Part shown: positions 42,357 through 51,224 of the stretch, one piece after another
Layout of the letters: every line of letters begins with the position of its first letter
How positions within the stretch are numbered: position 1 is the stretch's first letter
Assembly (NCBI GenBank): GCA_016401345.1
Contig: JAEACG010000001.1
Location: forward strand, 868,001 to 932,000
DNA from: Fictibacillus nanhaiensis
GTDB lineage: Bacteria > Bacillota > Bacilli > Bacillales > Fictibacillaceae
Reading direction: 5' to 3'
DNA length: 64,000 nt
The notes under the pieces: generated by a model
Databases searched by the model: none
Seen by the model: the letters and a program-made list of their open reading frames with translations, nothing else
What the model was told of the DNA's origin: nothing
Made by a program: the position numbers and the translations under genes

Positions 42357-42911
42357 CTAGTTATTTTGTTTCCATTCTTCAGACAATAGGCCATATATCA
42401 CATGATCAACATAATGATCATAAAGCCATTCTGCTTGGCGAATTTTGCCCTCTTCCTGAAATCCTAGTTTCTCAGGAATCACACGGCTTTTTTTATTTTC
42501 TTCAGCTACTCGTATTTCAATTCGATTAAGATCGAGATCATGGAAGCCATATTTTATATAAGCTTTACACGCTCTCATCATAATTCCTTTTCCTTGAAAC
42601 TGTTGACCGAGCCAATAACCCATAACACCGATCTTATGTAACCTACTAATTTCGTTAAACCCAATAATTCCAGCGATTTTTCCTTTATAGATGATTGCTG
42701 TAGTCTTTGGATAGCCCCCTGTTTCTTTTACTCCGTTTAAGGTTGCTTTTATAAACGCTAAAGAGTCCTCTTCTTCATTTGTATAATCTAACCAGCCTAA
42801 CCATTCTTTCAAATACTCTTTAGATTGTATGGTTAGTTGGAAGAACTCTGTTGCATCTTTTTCATTGAACATACGAAGAGATAGCTCCTCGTCAATTTTA
42901 TAAACAAACAT
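42357..42911 (-). CDS. GNAT acetyltransferase (RimL type)
   Basis: A 184-residue protein. LSLRMFNEKDATEFFQL begins the fold. GVMGYWLGQQFQGKGIMMRACKAYIKYGF holds the acetyl-CoA loop (QGKGIM), and LNRIEIRVAEENKKSRVIPEKLGFQEEG (in pieces) completes it. It is close to Bacillus YdaF/RimL-like proteins. Substrate unknown. I start at ATG 42911, 2 to 6 bases after GAGGTT; the longer frame from 42992 has no better site, so the start is uncertain. Confidence 0.8.
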   Translation of the reverse strand: MFVYKIDEELSLRMFNEKDATEFFQLTIQSKEYLKEWLGWLDYTNEEEDSLAFIKATLNGVKETGGYPKTTAIIYKGKIAGIIGFNEISRLHKIGVMGYWLGQQFQGKGIMMRACKAYIKYGFHDLDLNRIEIRVAEENKKSRVIPEKLGFQEEGKIRQAEWLYDHYVDHVIYGLLSEEWKQNN

Positions 42912-43084
42912 AACCTCTGACCCCTTTTTTCCTAATTTTAGCACATAGGTAGGCAAAATAGAGGTTATTAGTGATTTTAAGAAAAGTTTCAATTTACTTC
43001 GAATTACATATTCTAAATATATTGAATTTTAAGTTTCGTTGAATTAGAATAAAAACTAGAATTCATTACATTTAGGAGGTCGAA

Positions 43085-44122
43085 ATGAAAAATATCCATT
43101 CTCCTCATTCTCATGAAACGGTATCACTGTCAATCGAAAGTTCACCGATATGGGAGCTAGCTTTAGGAATTGCGGGTTATACATATGCGAAGCTGCGTCA
43201 CACATTTGAGCAAGATGAACAGTGGACGAATCGAAAGTCCTTAATGACTGTATCCTTGGAGAACAATCTAGATAAAATTGAGCAGACAAATTTGTGGTAT
43301 GGAATGATCATGCTGCAGAACAAGGTTTCAGCTTCTTCAATTAGAGAATTTTCAGTAAAGGTTTCTGAATTACCATCTACCGTTTTCTATGAAACACTTT
43401 TACCTTATAAAAATCGTTCATATGAGTCGCACAGAACTGAGACAGCGAAAAGTTATGAACAGCCTGATGCTTTCTATCAATATGCGTCTCTATTTAAAGA
43501 ACACGATTATTTAGAGGGATATGTACGAACGCTTGGGAGTATTAGCCGCGATGAACTGCACTCCTTGCTAACTGATACACTTTCGGAATGGTACAACTGG
43601 CTCAGCCAAAATACGGATTGGAAAAAATGGATGCAAGCTCTCTCATTTGAAAAAAAACAGCATGGTCTTCTTGATAACCAAAAACCATTAGAAGAAATTG
43701 AACGTATTACAAGAGGCGCAAAATACGTACCAGAACCTTCCGTGTGGAACATAAAACTCATTCCACATGTCTCGTACAGACCATGGATTTTGGAACAAAA
43801 AACAACAGATACAAAGCTGATCTTCTATCCATTAACTGATGAAGCATTATTAGAGCCCGGTTCTCCTCCAAACGAGCTTGTACGAGGTCATAAGGCACTA
43901 GGTGACGAGCTGCGATTAAAGGTATTGTATCAACTAATGAGAGGACCACTCTCTCTTCAAGAATTAACCATTCAGTTCAACGTATCAAAAACAACTCTAC
44001 ATCACCAGCTTTCACTTTTAAAAGCTGCTAAATTTGTTAAGGTTGAAAGAGGTATTTATTCAGCTAACACACACCAGATTCATTCGTTCTCCAACCAACT
44101 TCAGCACTATTTAGGAGAATAG
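43085..44122 (+). CDS. ArsR-type winged-helix regulator with long N-terminal domain
   Basis: A 345-residue protein. The C-terminal 90 residues form an ArsR winged helix: HKALGDELRLKVLYQLMRGPLSLQELTIQFNVSKTTLHHQLSLLKAAKFVKVERG (in pieces), without the cysteine metal ligands of ArsR/SmtB. The first 240 residues are a helical domain of unknown role, common in Bacillus regulators paired with exporters. GGAGG lies 6 to 7 bases before ATG 43085. The MFS gene follows after only 4 bases, so the pair is co-transcribed and the regulator likely controls it. Confidence 0.82.
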   Translation: MKNIHSPHSHETVSLSIESSPIWELALGIAGYTYAKLRHTFEQDEQWTNRKSLMTVSLENNLDKIEQTNLWYGMIMLQNKVSASSIREFSVKVSELPSTVFYETLLPYKNRSYESHRTETAKSYEQPDAFYQYASLFKEHDYLEGYVRTLGSISRDELHSLLTDTLSEWYNWLSQNTDWKKWMQALSFEKKQHGLLDNQKPLEEIERITRGAKYVPEPSVWNIKLIPHVSYRPWILEQKTTDTKLIFYPLTDEALLEPGSPPNELVRGHKALGDELRLKVLYQLMRGPLSLQELTIQFNVSKTTLHHQLSLLKAAKFVKVERGIYSANTHQIHSFSNQLQHYLGE

Positions 44123-44126
44123 ACAA

Positions 44127-45359
44127 ATGAAGAATAAGTCATTATCCAGACCATTTAAAGCTCTCTGGATCGGAGAAATCATATCCGAATTCGGAGGTGC
44201 TGCCGGTGGAATCATAAACGGACTTCTATTGTTTGAGATAACTGGTTCAAAAGAGTGGATGGGAGCACTTTGGCTAGTTTACTTTCTTCCTTCCTTAATT
44301 CTGCAAGGCATTAGTGCTCCGTTCTTAAATCAAGTTATCAAAGAACGAATGCTTAAAAATATTCAACGGGTCCGCTCATTTGCTTATATCCTTCCTTTGA
44401 TCGGATACGTAAGTGGTACAGAAATGGGTACGATAGCTGGATTAGTAGTATTGCAATGTGTGTTGGGACTTTTGCAGCCGATCTACGCTAGTCTTTCGTT
44501 CTCCTTACTACCCGACCTTTGTGAAGAAATAGAATTAGTTTCAGCCAACAGCATACTCGACGGAACTATGCGCCTCATGAGTTTTATCGCACCAGGCGTT
44601 ACATCCTTACTTCTCTTAGTCAGTCCTCTATATATCATCTATGGGTTATCCAGTCTTATGTTCTTACTTAGTTCAATATCGCTTTCTCAAATTCCTCAAG
44701 TAAGCACAAAAAGAGTAGCGACATGGTCAAAAAAGTTCTGGTGGCAAGAAACAAAAGCTGGGTATCAAACTTTCATTCAATTTCCACAGCTATTAAGACT
44801 TACTCTATTATCATCTTCTGTGCAATTTGCAGTGGGAGCTACTTTGGTATTAAACGTGCCTTTTATAAGAGGAGAATTATCCGGAGAAGCTTGGGAATAT
44901 GCCATTTTCGCGGGAATGTTTCCGATCGGATATGCGCTTGGCATGCTACTTCTTACAAAGTTACCTAAGAACAACAAAACCATGTACGCTGGTCTTTTAG
45001 GCGGTGGATTGTCTTTCATCGCGTTATACTTTGCACCTACCATTTATATTGCATGGGGATGCGAGCTTTTAGGAGGAATCTTATTCCCTATGTTCAATGC
45101 GCAAAGCTCTGCTCTATTTCAACAGAAAGCCCCTAGAGAACGCTTAACACAATTAAGCGCGGTAAGGTTACTTTTTCTACGTATAACCATGCCACTCGGA
45201 ATTTTATTTGCTTCTTCCAGTTTCTTAGGAATGAGTACGCGCATGACTTACCTTCTTATTGGAGTGATTATTGCCGTTCCAGGTATATATTACTTAATAC
45301 GTACCCGTTTGCAGATTGACGATAATGCTATAGAGGATCAAGTAAAAAGAACAAGTTAA
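44127..45359 (+). CDS. MFS exporter
   Basis: A 410-residue membrane protein with about twelve hydrophobic segments, starting with SRPFKALWIGEIISEFGGAAGG, the usual opening of DHA3-type MFS proteins. Substrate unknown. It begins 4 bases after the ArsR-like gene and its ribosome site (TTAGGAGAA) lies inside that gene's end. The operon ends at a strong terminator. Confidence 0.85.
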   Translation: MKNKSLSRPFKALWIGEIISEFGGAAGGIINGLLLFEITGSKEWMGALWLVYFLPSLILQGISAPFLNQVIKERMLKNIQRVRSFAYILPLIGYVSGTEMGTIAGLVVLQCVLGLLQPIYASLSFSLLPDLCEEIELVSANSILDGTMRLMSFIAPGVTSLLLLVSPLYIIYGLSSLMFLLSSISLSQIPQVSTKRVATWSKKFWWQETKAGYQTFIQFPQLLRLTLLSSSVQFAVGATLVLNVPFIRGELSGEAWEYAIFAGMFPIGYALGMLLLTKLPKNNKTMYAGLLGGGLSFIALYFAPTIYIAWGCELLGGILFPMFNAQSSALFQQKAPRERLTQLSAVRLLFLRITMPLGILFASSSFLGMSTRMTYLLIGVIIAVPGIYYLIRTRLQIDDNAIEDQVKRTS

Positions 45360-45364
45360 ATGAC

Positions 45365-45405
45365 AAAGGCTGCCTAAAAATTAAGAACACTTAATTTGGG
45401 CAGCC
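45365..45405 (+). terminator. Terminator after ArsR-MFS operon
   Basis: GGCTGCC and GGGCAGCC are the base of a stem continued by AATTAAG/CTTAATT around a short loop. The T-tract is weak. Confidence 0.65.
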
Positions 45406-45459
45406 CATTCTTCACTTTTGGTGTGAACTAGTTTTACTTCCTTTTTCAAGACATATGAA

Positions 45460-46494
45460 CTAAGGAATTAATACAATCTTTCCTAACTTTCCAGCTTTCT
45501 TAAAATACGTTTGAGCTTCTCTCGCCTCTTGGAGAGGAAACGTTCGATCTATAACTGGCACAATCTTGCCTTGAGAAATCGCTTGAAGCATTCGAACAAA
45601 TTCAGTCCTTGTTCCTAAGACAGAACCATAAAGTGTTATGTGTTTTAAATATAAGGTTCTAAAATCAAGTTCTGTTTTCTGTCCACCGGCAGATCCTGAA
45701 ATACAGTACTTGCCTCCATTTTTTAATGCTTGGAGAGAAATAGAAAACAACGCGTCCCCAACTACATCTAATACAGAGTCAATTGGACCCCCGTTTATTT
45801 GTTGAATCTCTTTTGCAAGGTCACTCGATTTATATGACAAGACATGAGTTGCACCGAGTTCTTTTAGTTTTCCCTCTAACGTTAGGTCACCTACTACTGC
45901 AATTACTTTAGCACCAAAAACTTTAGCAGCAATCTGTACATTCAATGAGCCTACACCACCGTTGGCACCTGTTACAAGGATGGTCTCATTCGGTTGAATT
46001 TGTATCTGTTCAACCATGTGCCAAGCAGTTAAACCGCTCACTGAGAAAACTGCACTTTCTGTGAAACTTTGTAAAGGCATATCAAAACACAGTTCAGCTG
46101 GCCACACTACGTATTCAGCATATCCTCCGTCATACTCTGACCCTATAAAAGACATATCATCAGAAATATGTTCGAAGCCGTCTTCTCCAGTTGATGTAAA
46201 AGGGAACAGAACAACATCCTTTCCTATTATAGAAGTCGCAACTTGTTTACCTGTTTTCACAACTGTACCTGTAATATCGGATCCCGGAATTCTCGGAAAT
46301 TGAACGCCTTCTGGACGCCATCCGGATTTGGAATCCTTCCCATATGCTCCTTCTCTCATCCAAATTTCAGTATTATTGATGCCACAAGCCTTTACCTGTA
46401 CCAATACTTCATTTTCTCCTGGCTCTGGAATGTCTATTTCAACAACTTCTAATTTGTTTACATCCCCATAACCAGTCACTTGAACGGCTTTCAT
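45460..46494 (-). CDS. Zinc-less MDR / quinone oxidoreductase-like protein
   Basis: A 344-residue medium-chain dehydrogenase/reductase. The N-terminal GroES-like domain has KACGINNTEIWMREG, where the catalytic-zinc cysteine of true alcohol dehydrogenases is missing, and the Rossmann motif VTGANGGVGSLNVQIA is intact. This combination fits NADPH:quinone oxidoreductases or related reductases. SGSAGGQKTELDFRTLYLKH is typical of the same group. Substrate unknown. Monocistronic, with no regulator beside it. Confidence 0.85.
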   Translation of the reverse strand: MKAVQVTGYGDVNKLEVVEIDIPEPGENEVLVQVKACGINNTEIWMREGAYGKDSKSGWRPEGVQFPRIPGSDITGTVVKTGKQVATSIIGKDVVLFPFTSTGEDGFEHISDDMSFIGSEYDGGYAEYVVWPAELCFDMPLQSFTESAVFSVSGLTAWHMVEQIQIQPNETILVTGANGGVGSLNVQIAAKVFGAKVIAVVGDLTLEGKLKELGATHVLSYKSSDLAKEIQQINGGPIDSVLDVVGDALFSISLQALKNGGKYCISGSAGGQKTELDFRTLYLKHITLYGSVLGTRTEFVRMLQAISQGKIVPVIDRTFPLQEAREAQTYFKKAGKLGKIVLIP

Positions 46495-46717
46495 ATCATC
46501 AATTCCTTTTCAATACATATTTTTACATTGATCAACAACAATATAAATTATTGTTCTATCGCTACATCTCTTATAGTAGCCCAAAAATAAAGTGATAAAA
46601 CCGCTACTTGAATGTCATTTAAAACAACTTTAGCTTTTACAATACTTCCCTTAGCTTTTATCCTTTAAAACTAGTACACTAATAGAAATACATACCCGAG
46701 AGTTGTGATGATTTAAA

Positions 46718-47284
46718 ATGAATATGAACGAGTTGTTTAAACAAAGAAGAAGTGTTCATGTGCTTTATTCTTACAATGGAATGAAAAATTACATGGAACA
46801 AATTGTTAGTTATATACAAGAAGGTACCTCTCTAGGAGAATACGTTGTGGTTATAGAAAACGAACGAATCTATCGAATGGTTCATAAAGAGCTTACTACT
46901 TGTTTAACACCAGAACAAATGAAGCTTGTCCATCATGTAAATAACTTCGATTTTTACTATTCAAGCGGCAGTTATCATCCGCCTGCAATAATTGATTACT
47001 TTTTCAAAACGGTTAAATCATATGTAGATAATAACCAACCTTTTCGCTCATGGGCACATGTTGAATGGGGCACGATGGAAGATCCCCTTCATCTGGTCGA
47101 GGATCTTGAGAGAGTCGTGGATGGTGCGGTAAATGAACTTGCATTCCCACTCATTTGTGCATATGAAGGTGAAAGGATGCCAGAACATTTACAGACAAGT
47201 TTATTGAAAACACATCCTTATATACTTATAGACGAGAAATTCAATATATCAGACCAATATATTTTGAATGATAACAATAAATAA
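46718..47284 (+). CDS. MEDS-domain sensor protein, orphan
   Basis: A 188-residue protein matching the MEDS (DcmR-like sensory) domain: HVLYSYNGMKNYMEQIVSYIQEG at the start, VIENERIYRMVHKEL, and ICAYEGERMPEHLQ near the end. MEDS domains are usually fused to kinases, MerR or STAS-type regulators; here the domain stands alone with no DNA-binding or kinase part. It may act on a partner elsewhere, such as a sporulation or stress kinase. The start ATG 46718 lacks a strong ribosome site, and ATG 46724 is an alternative. Closed by a good terminator. Confidence 0.8.
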   Translation: MNMNELFKQRRSVHVLYSYNGMKNYMEQIVSYIQEGTSLGEYVVVIENERIYRMVHKELTTCLTPEQMKLVHHVNNFDFYYSSGSYHPPAIIDYFFKTVKSYVDNNQPFRSWAHVEWGTMEDPLHLVEDLERVVDGAVNELAFPLICAYEGERMPEHLQTSLLKTHPYILIDEKFNISDQYILNDNNK

Positions 47285-47313
47285 AACACTGCGATATTTT
47301 GCAGTGTTTTTTA
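47283..47313 (+). terminator. Terminator after MEDS gene
   Basis: AAACACTGC and GCAGTGTTT around an 8-base loop, followed by TTT. Confidence 0.85.
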
Positions 47314-47372
47314 TCTATAGATATCTCAAAGTCAAAGTAGTATAACAAGTGGAATTCGTTTATTTTTATTTG

Positions 47373-47705
47373 CTAATTATACGTTTTGTCTTTCTTTCGT
47401 CGTGTAACATATTGTTCTATGGCAGAAACCACACTTCCGATTATATAGAGAGCACCGTTTGCAATAAGGACTATAGCTATAATCGCTCCTGCTATTCCTG
47501 CTCCGAACCCGTCGCTACCATCCCGATGAGCTTCATCTAATAGATAAGATCCTACCCCCATTGCAACCAGTGGTCCTAAAAAGCAAATGAGGATACCTGA
47601 AACCCAATAAGGCAGTCTGAGCTTTTCTTTCAAAGTATATGGAAAGTAGTTAAACACAAAAAGACTTAGAGTCAATACAATTCCGAACACAGCACCTGAA
47701 TTCAT
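47373..47705 (-). CDS. Membrane protein, unknown, 110 residues
   Basis: Three hydrophobic segments, the middle ones glycine-rich (GAGIAGAIIAIVL), and a basic C-terminus (YVTRRKKDKTYN). AAGGAGGAG precedes ATG 47705. It resembles small Bacillus membrane proteins of unknown role. Divergent from the next small gene. Confidence 0.65.
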   Translation of the reverse strand: MNSGAVFGIVLTLSLFVFNYFPYTLKEKLRLPYWVSGILICFLGPLVAMGVGSYLLDEAHRDGSDGFGAGIAGAIIAIVLIANGALYIIGSVVSAIEQYVTRRKKDKTYN

Positions 47706-47789
47706 AAGCTCCTCCTTGATGGAATATAATGGTACAATAATACATATGTTACTCGATAAATAAATATATGAATGGGAGTGCTAAGTTGT

Positions 47790-48026
47790 ATGAATAAAAC
47801 ATTGCTCTCACTAATTTTCGGAGCAATCATCGGAAGTGTTCTTTCTTATTTTCTATTAGACTATGAAAACCAAACAATGGAATTACTAAACTATTATGGT
47901 GAAGAATCTAAAATCGTTCATGAATTAGATTTTAATTATATTTCTAACACTGCAGCCTTCATTATAGTAGCTTCTCTTACCGTATTCTTAACGATTTCGT
48001 TGATTGAAAGAATAAATAATAGGTGA
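47790..48026 (+). CDS. Small membrane protein, unknown, 78 residues
   Basis: Two hydrophobic segments (residues about 3-20 and 51-70) separated by an acidic loop (DYENQTMELLNYYGEES). ATG 47790 is 11 bases after GGGAG; the ATG at 47772 lies at that ribosome site and is rejected. The C-terminal RINNR is basic. No family recognised. Confidence 0.6.
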   Translation: MNKTLLSLIFGAIIGSVLSYFLLDYENQTMELLNYYGEESKIVHELDFNYISNTAAFIIVASLTVFLTISLIERINNR

Positions 48027-48038
48027 TTATACTCAACA

Positions 48039-48782
48039 TTATGCAAGATAGTCTAAAGGATTTACAACACTAAATGAGTTACTCTCTTTTAAAAATTGAG
48101 TAACTAGATGTACATGAGCCGCACCGATAATTAATAAGGTACGATCTGATGTTGATGTAATCTGAGTTAAATTGTAATAAAGAATTAGATTTCGTTGATA
48201 CCACCATCTGATCCAATCAATGCCAATGTATTCTACGTTAGAGCCAATTCGTGCTATCGCCATATACATCTCATGCTGTTTCTCTATAAATGACTCATGA
48301 TTTTGTGATTTGATAATATCATATACACTCTTTTTCCCTATTGACAGCTCATGATTAGAACGATAGTTTTCATTTATATAACGAAAGTGCTCAGGTTGAT
48401 TCTTTTCTGCCCACTCAAAAACCTGACCCAATCCTCTATTCCCTACTGTATCCATCCAATCCACAGCATGAACTTTTTCATGTTGAAGATCTGAAGCTAT
48501 TCGAAACCCAAGCTGGTGAACTTCATCAACCTCTAGTTTCAGTTCACCTTCTCTGTATTGATGAAATTCCCGATTTAATTTATCCTCTTCACTTTTCACC
48601 ACCTCTAATGCAACCTTTGATGGCTTGAACTTCTTTAATTGCTTCACCACCGTAAGAATTTCTTGTTGTCTGGAATCAGCTAATAAATCATCTAAGTCCA
48701 TACGTTGAAGGTCCGGTGTGTATCTCATATGAAAAGTACCTACTATCATAATCAAGGGTTTCTCTTGTTTCATGCTCATCAC
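48039..48782 (-). CDS. DUF5694 protein (TraB/PrgY/GumN-like)
   Basis: A 247-residue cytosolic protein. The opening MIVGTFHM and the late IIGAAHVHL motifs match the TraB/GumN fold, in which paired histidines and glutamates may bind metal; KVALEVV lies at the expected place. Family activity is not firmly established (peptidase-like or pheromone-quenching in relatives). GTG 48782 overlaps the upstream stop by 4 bases, so it is coupled to the metallopeptidase-like gene; ATG 48779 or 48773 are alternatives. Confidence 0.72.
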   Translation of the reverse strand: MMSMKQEKPLIMIVGTFHMRYTPDLQRMDLDDLLADSRQQEILTVVKQLKKFKPSKVALEVVKSEEDKLNREFHQYREGELKLEVDEVHQLGFRIASDLQHEKVHAVDWMDTVGNRGLGQVFEWAEKNQPEHFRYINENYRSNHELSIGKKSVYDIIKSQNHESFIEKQHEMYMAIARIGSNVEYIGIDWIRWWYQRNLILYYNLTQITSTSDRTLLIIGAAHVHLVTQFLKESNSFSVVNPLDYLA

Positions 48783-49654
48783 ATCAGTTCCAAATGATTA
48801 TTTCTTATTCCTGAGCGTTGGCGAACCCAAGTTTCAGCTTTCTTTATGAAATCATCATCTTTCCAAGCAGTTATCGCATCTCGCTCACCCAGCATTTTGA
48901 CTTGGTCTTGAAAGAACAGATACGCTAAGTAATAGCCAAATCTACTGTAACCAAATTTCTTTCCACCATTTATGGAGAACCATTCAGAAAAGATCGTTTG
49001 AGAGGGCAATGAATTGTAATCATTTGCAAATGCAAGTAAGATTTTATCTTCATTTTTTTGAGCAAACTCAAACCAATCACATCCATGATTATCAAAAGAA
49101 AAGTATACGGAGGGATGGAGTCCTGCTACAATTTGTTGAGAAAAATGGGTTGCAGCGCCTTCTTGATTCAACCAGGTCATTGGACTGCTCCAATTCACTC
49201 TCTCCCAATTCATAATTGTTTTATCTGTCAAAATATTTTGTGTGGTATGCCCAAATTCGTGAGCTACGATGGTTTTTAAATGATGGCAGTCTGGAGACAA
49301 CCTTTCTAACGCAAACGTAATATTAGGTATAATCTGTCTATGCGTGTAAGCATTAGAGCCATAACCACCAACGATTAGATTTACTTCAACAGGAAAAATT
49401 ACACCATATGCTTCTTCATAAGCTTGAACAACTTCCCGAATAATCGGCTTTATCATCTCGTGAACACGTTGTATAGACGACCAAGAGTCTTGATACTTTT
49501 CAATTGATGAATTATGTCTTTCCTCTGTGTCTTTGCAGTGATAAGAAAAATATTCATGAAAGATACATGGATTCCTCTTATAATATTCTTTTAAAAATGA
49601 AATGGACGGTTGATAGTTTTCTAGAAAAAATGGAACAGTATCAATAATTTTCAT
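48779..49654 (-). CDS. Zinc-metallopeptidase-like protein (HEFGH)
   Basis: A 291-residue protein with IVAHEFGHTTQ, an HExxH zinc motif, and EGAATHFSQQ about thirty residues later, which supplies a third glutamate ligand as in gluzincins (DUF2268-like). No signal peptide, so it should be cytosolic. Substrate unknown. It is coupled with the downstream DUF5694 gene by a 4-base overlap, so the two may act together. Confidence 0.7.
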   Translation of the reverse strand: MKIIDTVPFFLENYQPSISFLKEYYKRNPCIFHEYFSYHCKDTEERHNSSIEKYQDSWSSIQRVHEMIKPIIREVVQAYEEAYGVIFPVEVNLIVGGYGSNAYTHRQIIPNITFALERLSPDCHHLKTIVAHEFGHTTQNILTDKTIMNWERVNWSSPMTWLNQEGAATHFSQQIVAGLHPSVYFSFDNHGCDWFEFAQKNEDKILLAFANDYNSLPSQTIFSEWFSINGGKKFGYSRFGYYLAYLFFQDQVKMLGERDAITAWKDDDFIKKAETWVRQRSGIRNNHLELM

Positions 49655-49763
49655 TATGATCCCTCTTTTTTATCCTTCTTGCTTTCACAATTCAATAAAA
49701 TCCATAAAATTCCTTTAAATTAAAAAAACTGCCCTATTGGACAGCTTATAGTCTTATTTTTTA

Positions 49764-50288
49764 CTACTTGATCATCTTTTCCATTCGAATATCCGCCCAC
49801 ATTCGATCTTGATAATACGTGAATGCCTCGACCCTACCAATTTCTGAGTATCCCAGTTTTTGATAAAGCATTTGTGCGGTGGTGTTGAATTCAAATACAC
49901 CAAGCTCAATGCGTTTCAAACCATTTCTTTTCATTTCATTCTCTAAGTACGACAACGCTTGGTAACCAATTCCTTTACCTCTTCCAACCGATTCACCTAT
50001 TGTAATACCTAACCATGCCGTTCCTTCCGTTCTCTTAAAAAGGTGAGGAGGATCGACCATATAGTTCATCTCACCTACTAATTGATCATCTACAAAGATC
50101 AAATAAATCTCGTGAAACTCTAAACGTTGATACAAGTCTTCCATCGTGATAATTCGTTTATTTTCGAGTTCTACTCTATCCTTATTCGGTCGTGTTAATG
50201 GAACAAGCTTTGTGTCGTTCTCCCAACGATTTAAAGCTTCTACTACGTTTTCTTCAGGTTTTAACATCTTTCTAAAGTGAATGTTCAT
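49764..50288 (-). CDS. GNAT acetyltransferase (RimL type)
   Basis: A 174-residue GNAT protein. LVGEMNYMV, WLGITIGESVGRGKGIGYQALSYLE (acetyl-CoA loop GRGKGIG) and IELGVFEFNTTAQMLYQKLGYSEIGRVE (in pieces) are the fold signatures. Substrate unknown. Its ATG overlaps the stop of the upstream PP-loop gene by 4 bases, so both form an operon. Confidence 0.82.
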   Translation of the reverse strand: MNIHFRKMLKPEENVVEALNRWENDTKLVPLTRPNKDRVELENKRIITMEDLYQRLEFHEIYLIFVDDQLVGEMNYMVDPPHLFKRTEGTAWLGITIGESVGRGKGIGYQALSYLENEMKRNGLKRIELGVFEFNTTAQMLYQKLGYSEIGRVEAFTYYQDRMWADIRMEKMIK

Positions 50289-50977
50289 TTCATAACAGCC
50301 TCCGTATCCTTATCTATGAACCTGCATGAATGTATGTCGAGCGACCATAATCCTGAATTTAAGATAACATCTGAGTGAACAATCTCAAGCCTTTTTCCGA
50401 AGATTGGTCCGTCTACAACAAATGTATGATATTCTCCATGTTCACCCATAGAGCAGCTCTTGGTAACTTCAATATCCTCACAAAAACTTGTATTCAACTC
50501 GCGACCTGTCCAAGTCGAGTCCAATATATCTGCTGAAGCTCGACAAACAATCGACTGAAAACCTAATGAAATAAATTCTTCCAATAGTTCAGAGGCTTGT
50601 TCTTTTAAGATCCATACGGGGAAAAGAGCATCCAGACCTGCTTTTTCCGCAACCTGTTCATTCCATTTCCGGTCTTCTTCCATATACAAACTGCCGAATG
50701 CGATCGCATCTATCCCAAACTGTTCCTTTATAGAAGTTAAAGACTTTACCAAAGAAACTTCATACTCCCCAGCTGAATCCACCATAATTAAAGGAAGGTC
50801 GATCGCATCTGCTTGTAATTGTAATATTTCTAATGGAATACCATGGGCATGATTTCGGACATCTTCTTCAGAAACCATGGATATCAAGCATACAACTTCA
50901 TGCTTTTCTTGAAGCAATCGATATAGAGCTAAGCAGCTGTCTTTCCCGCCGCTCCAGCTAACAGCTACTTTTTTCAT
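50285..50977 (-). CDS. PP-loop ATP pyrophosphatase, diphthine-ammonia-ligase-like (Dph6 family)
   Basis: A 230-residue protein with the PP-loop AVSWSGGKDSCLALYRL at the N-terminus and the family segment FGSLYMEEDRKWNEQVAEKAGLDALFPVW (in pieces). In eukaryotes and archaea Dph6 amidates diphthine on elongation factor 2, a target bacteria lack, so the bacterial version must act on something else. It is upstream of and coupled to a GNAT gene. No signal peptide. Confidence 0.8.
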   Translation of the reverse strand: MKKVAVSWSGGKDSCLALYRLLQEKHEVVCLISMVSEEDVRNHAHGIPLEILQLQADAIDLPLIMVDSAGEYEVSLVKSLTSIKEQFGIDAIAFGSLYMEEDRKWNEQVAEKAGLDALFPVWILKEQASELLEEFISLGFQSIVCRASADILDSTWTGRELNTSFCEDIEVTKSCSMGEHGEYHTFVVDGPIFGKRLEIVHSDVILNSGLWSLDIHSCRFIDKDTEAVMK

Positions 50978-51001
50978 GTGAAAATCCTCTCTCCCTCTAT
51001 T

Positions 51002-51205
51002 TTAGTCTTCAATATATTCGATGAGATCGCCTGGCTGACATTCTAGTACTTTACACAAGGCATCTAGTGTTGAAAAACGAATCGCTTTTCCTTTTTCATT
51101 TTTAAGTACAGAAAGATTAGCAGGGGTGATATCAACCAGTTCAGACAATCGGTTCAATGACATTTTTCGCTGTGCCATCATAACATCTAATTTTATTCTA
51201 ATCAT
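51002..51205 (-). CDS. Xre-family small HTH regulator (YozG-like)
   Basis: A 67-residue protein that is almost all helix-turn-helix: MMAQRKMSLNRLSELVDITPANLSVLKNEKGKAIRF (in pieces), ending in CQPGDLIEYIED. This matches the YozG/YvaO-type Xre regulators found beside DUF2975 membrane proteins in Bacillus. The upstream gene is exactly such a protein, 19 bases away. It probably represses its own operon. Confidence 0.85.
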   Translation of the reverse strand: MIRIKLDVMMAQRKMSLNRLSELVDITPANLSVLKNEKGKAIRFSTLDALCKVLECQPGDLIEYIED

Positions 51206-51224
51206 TGCAATCCCTACTCCACTT

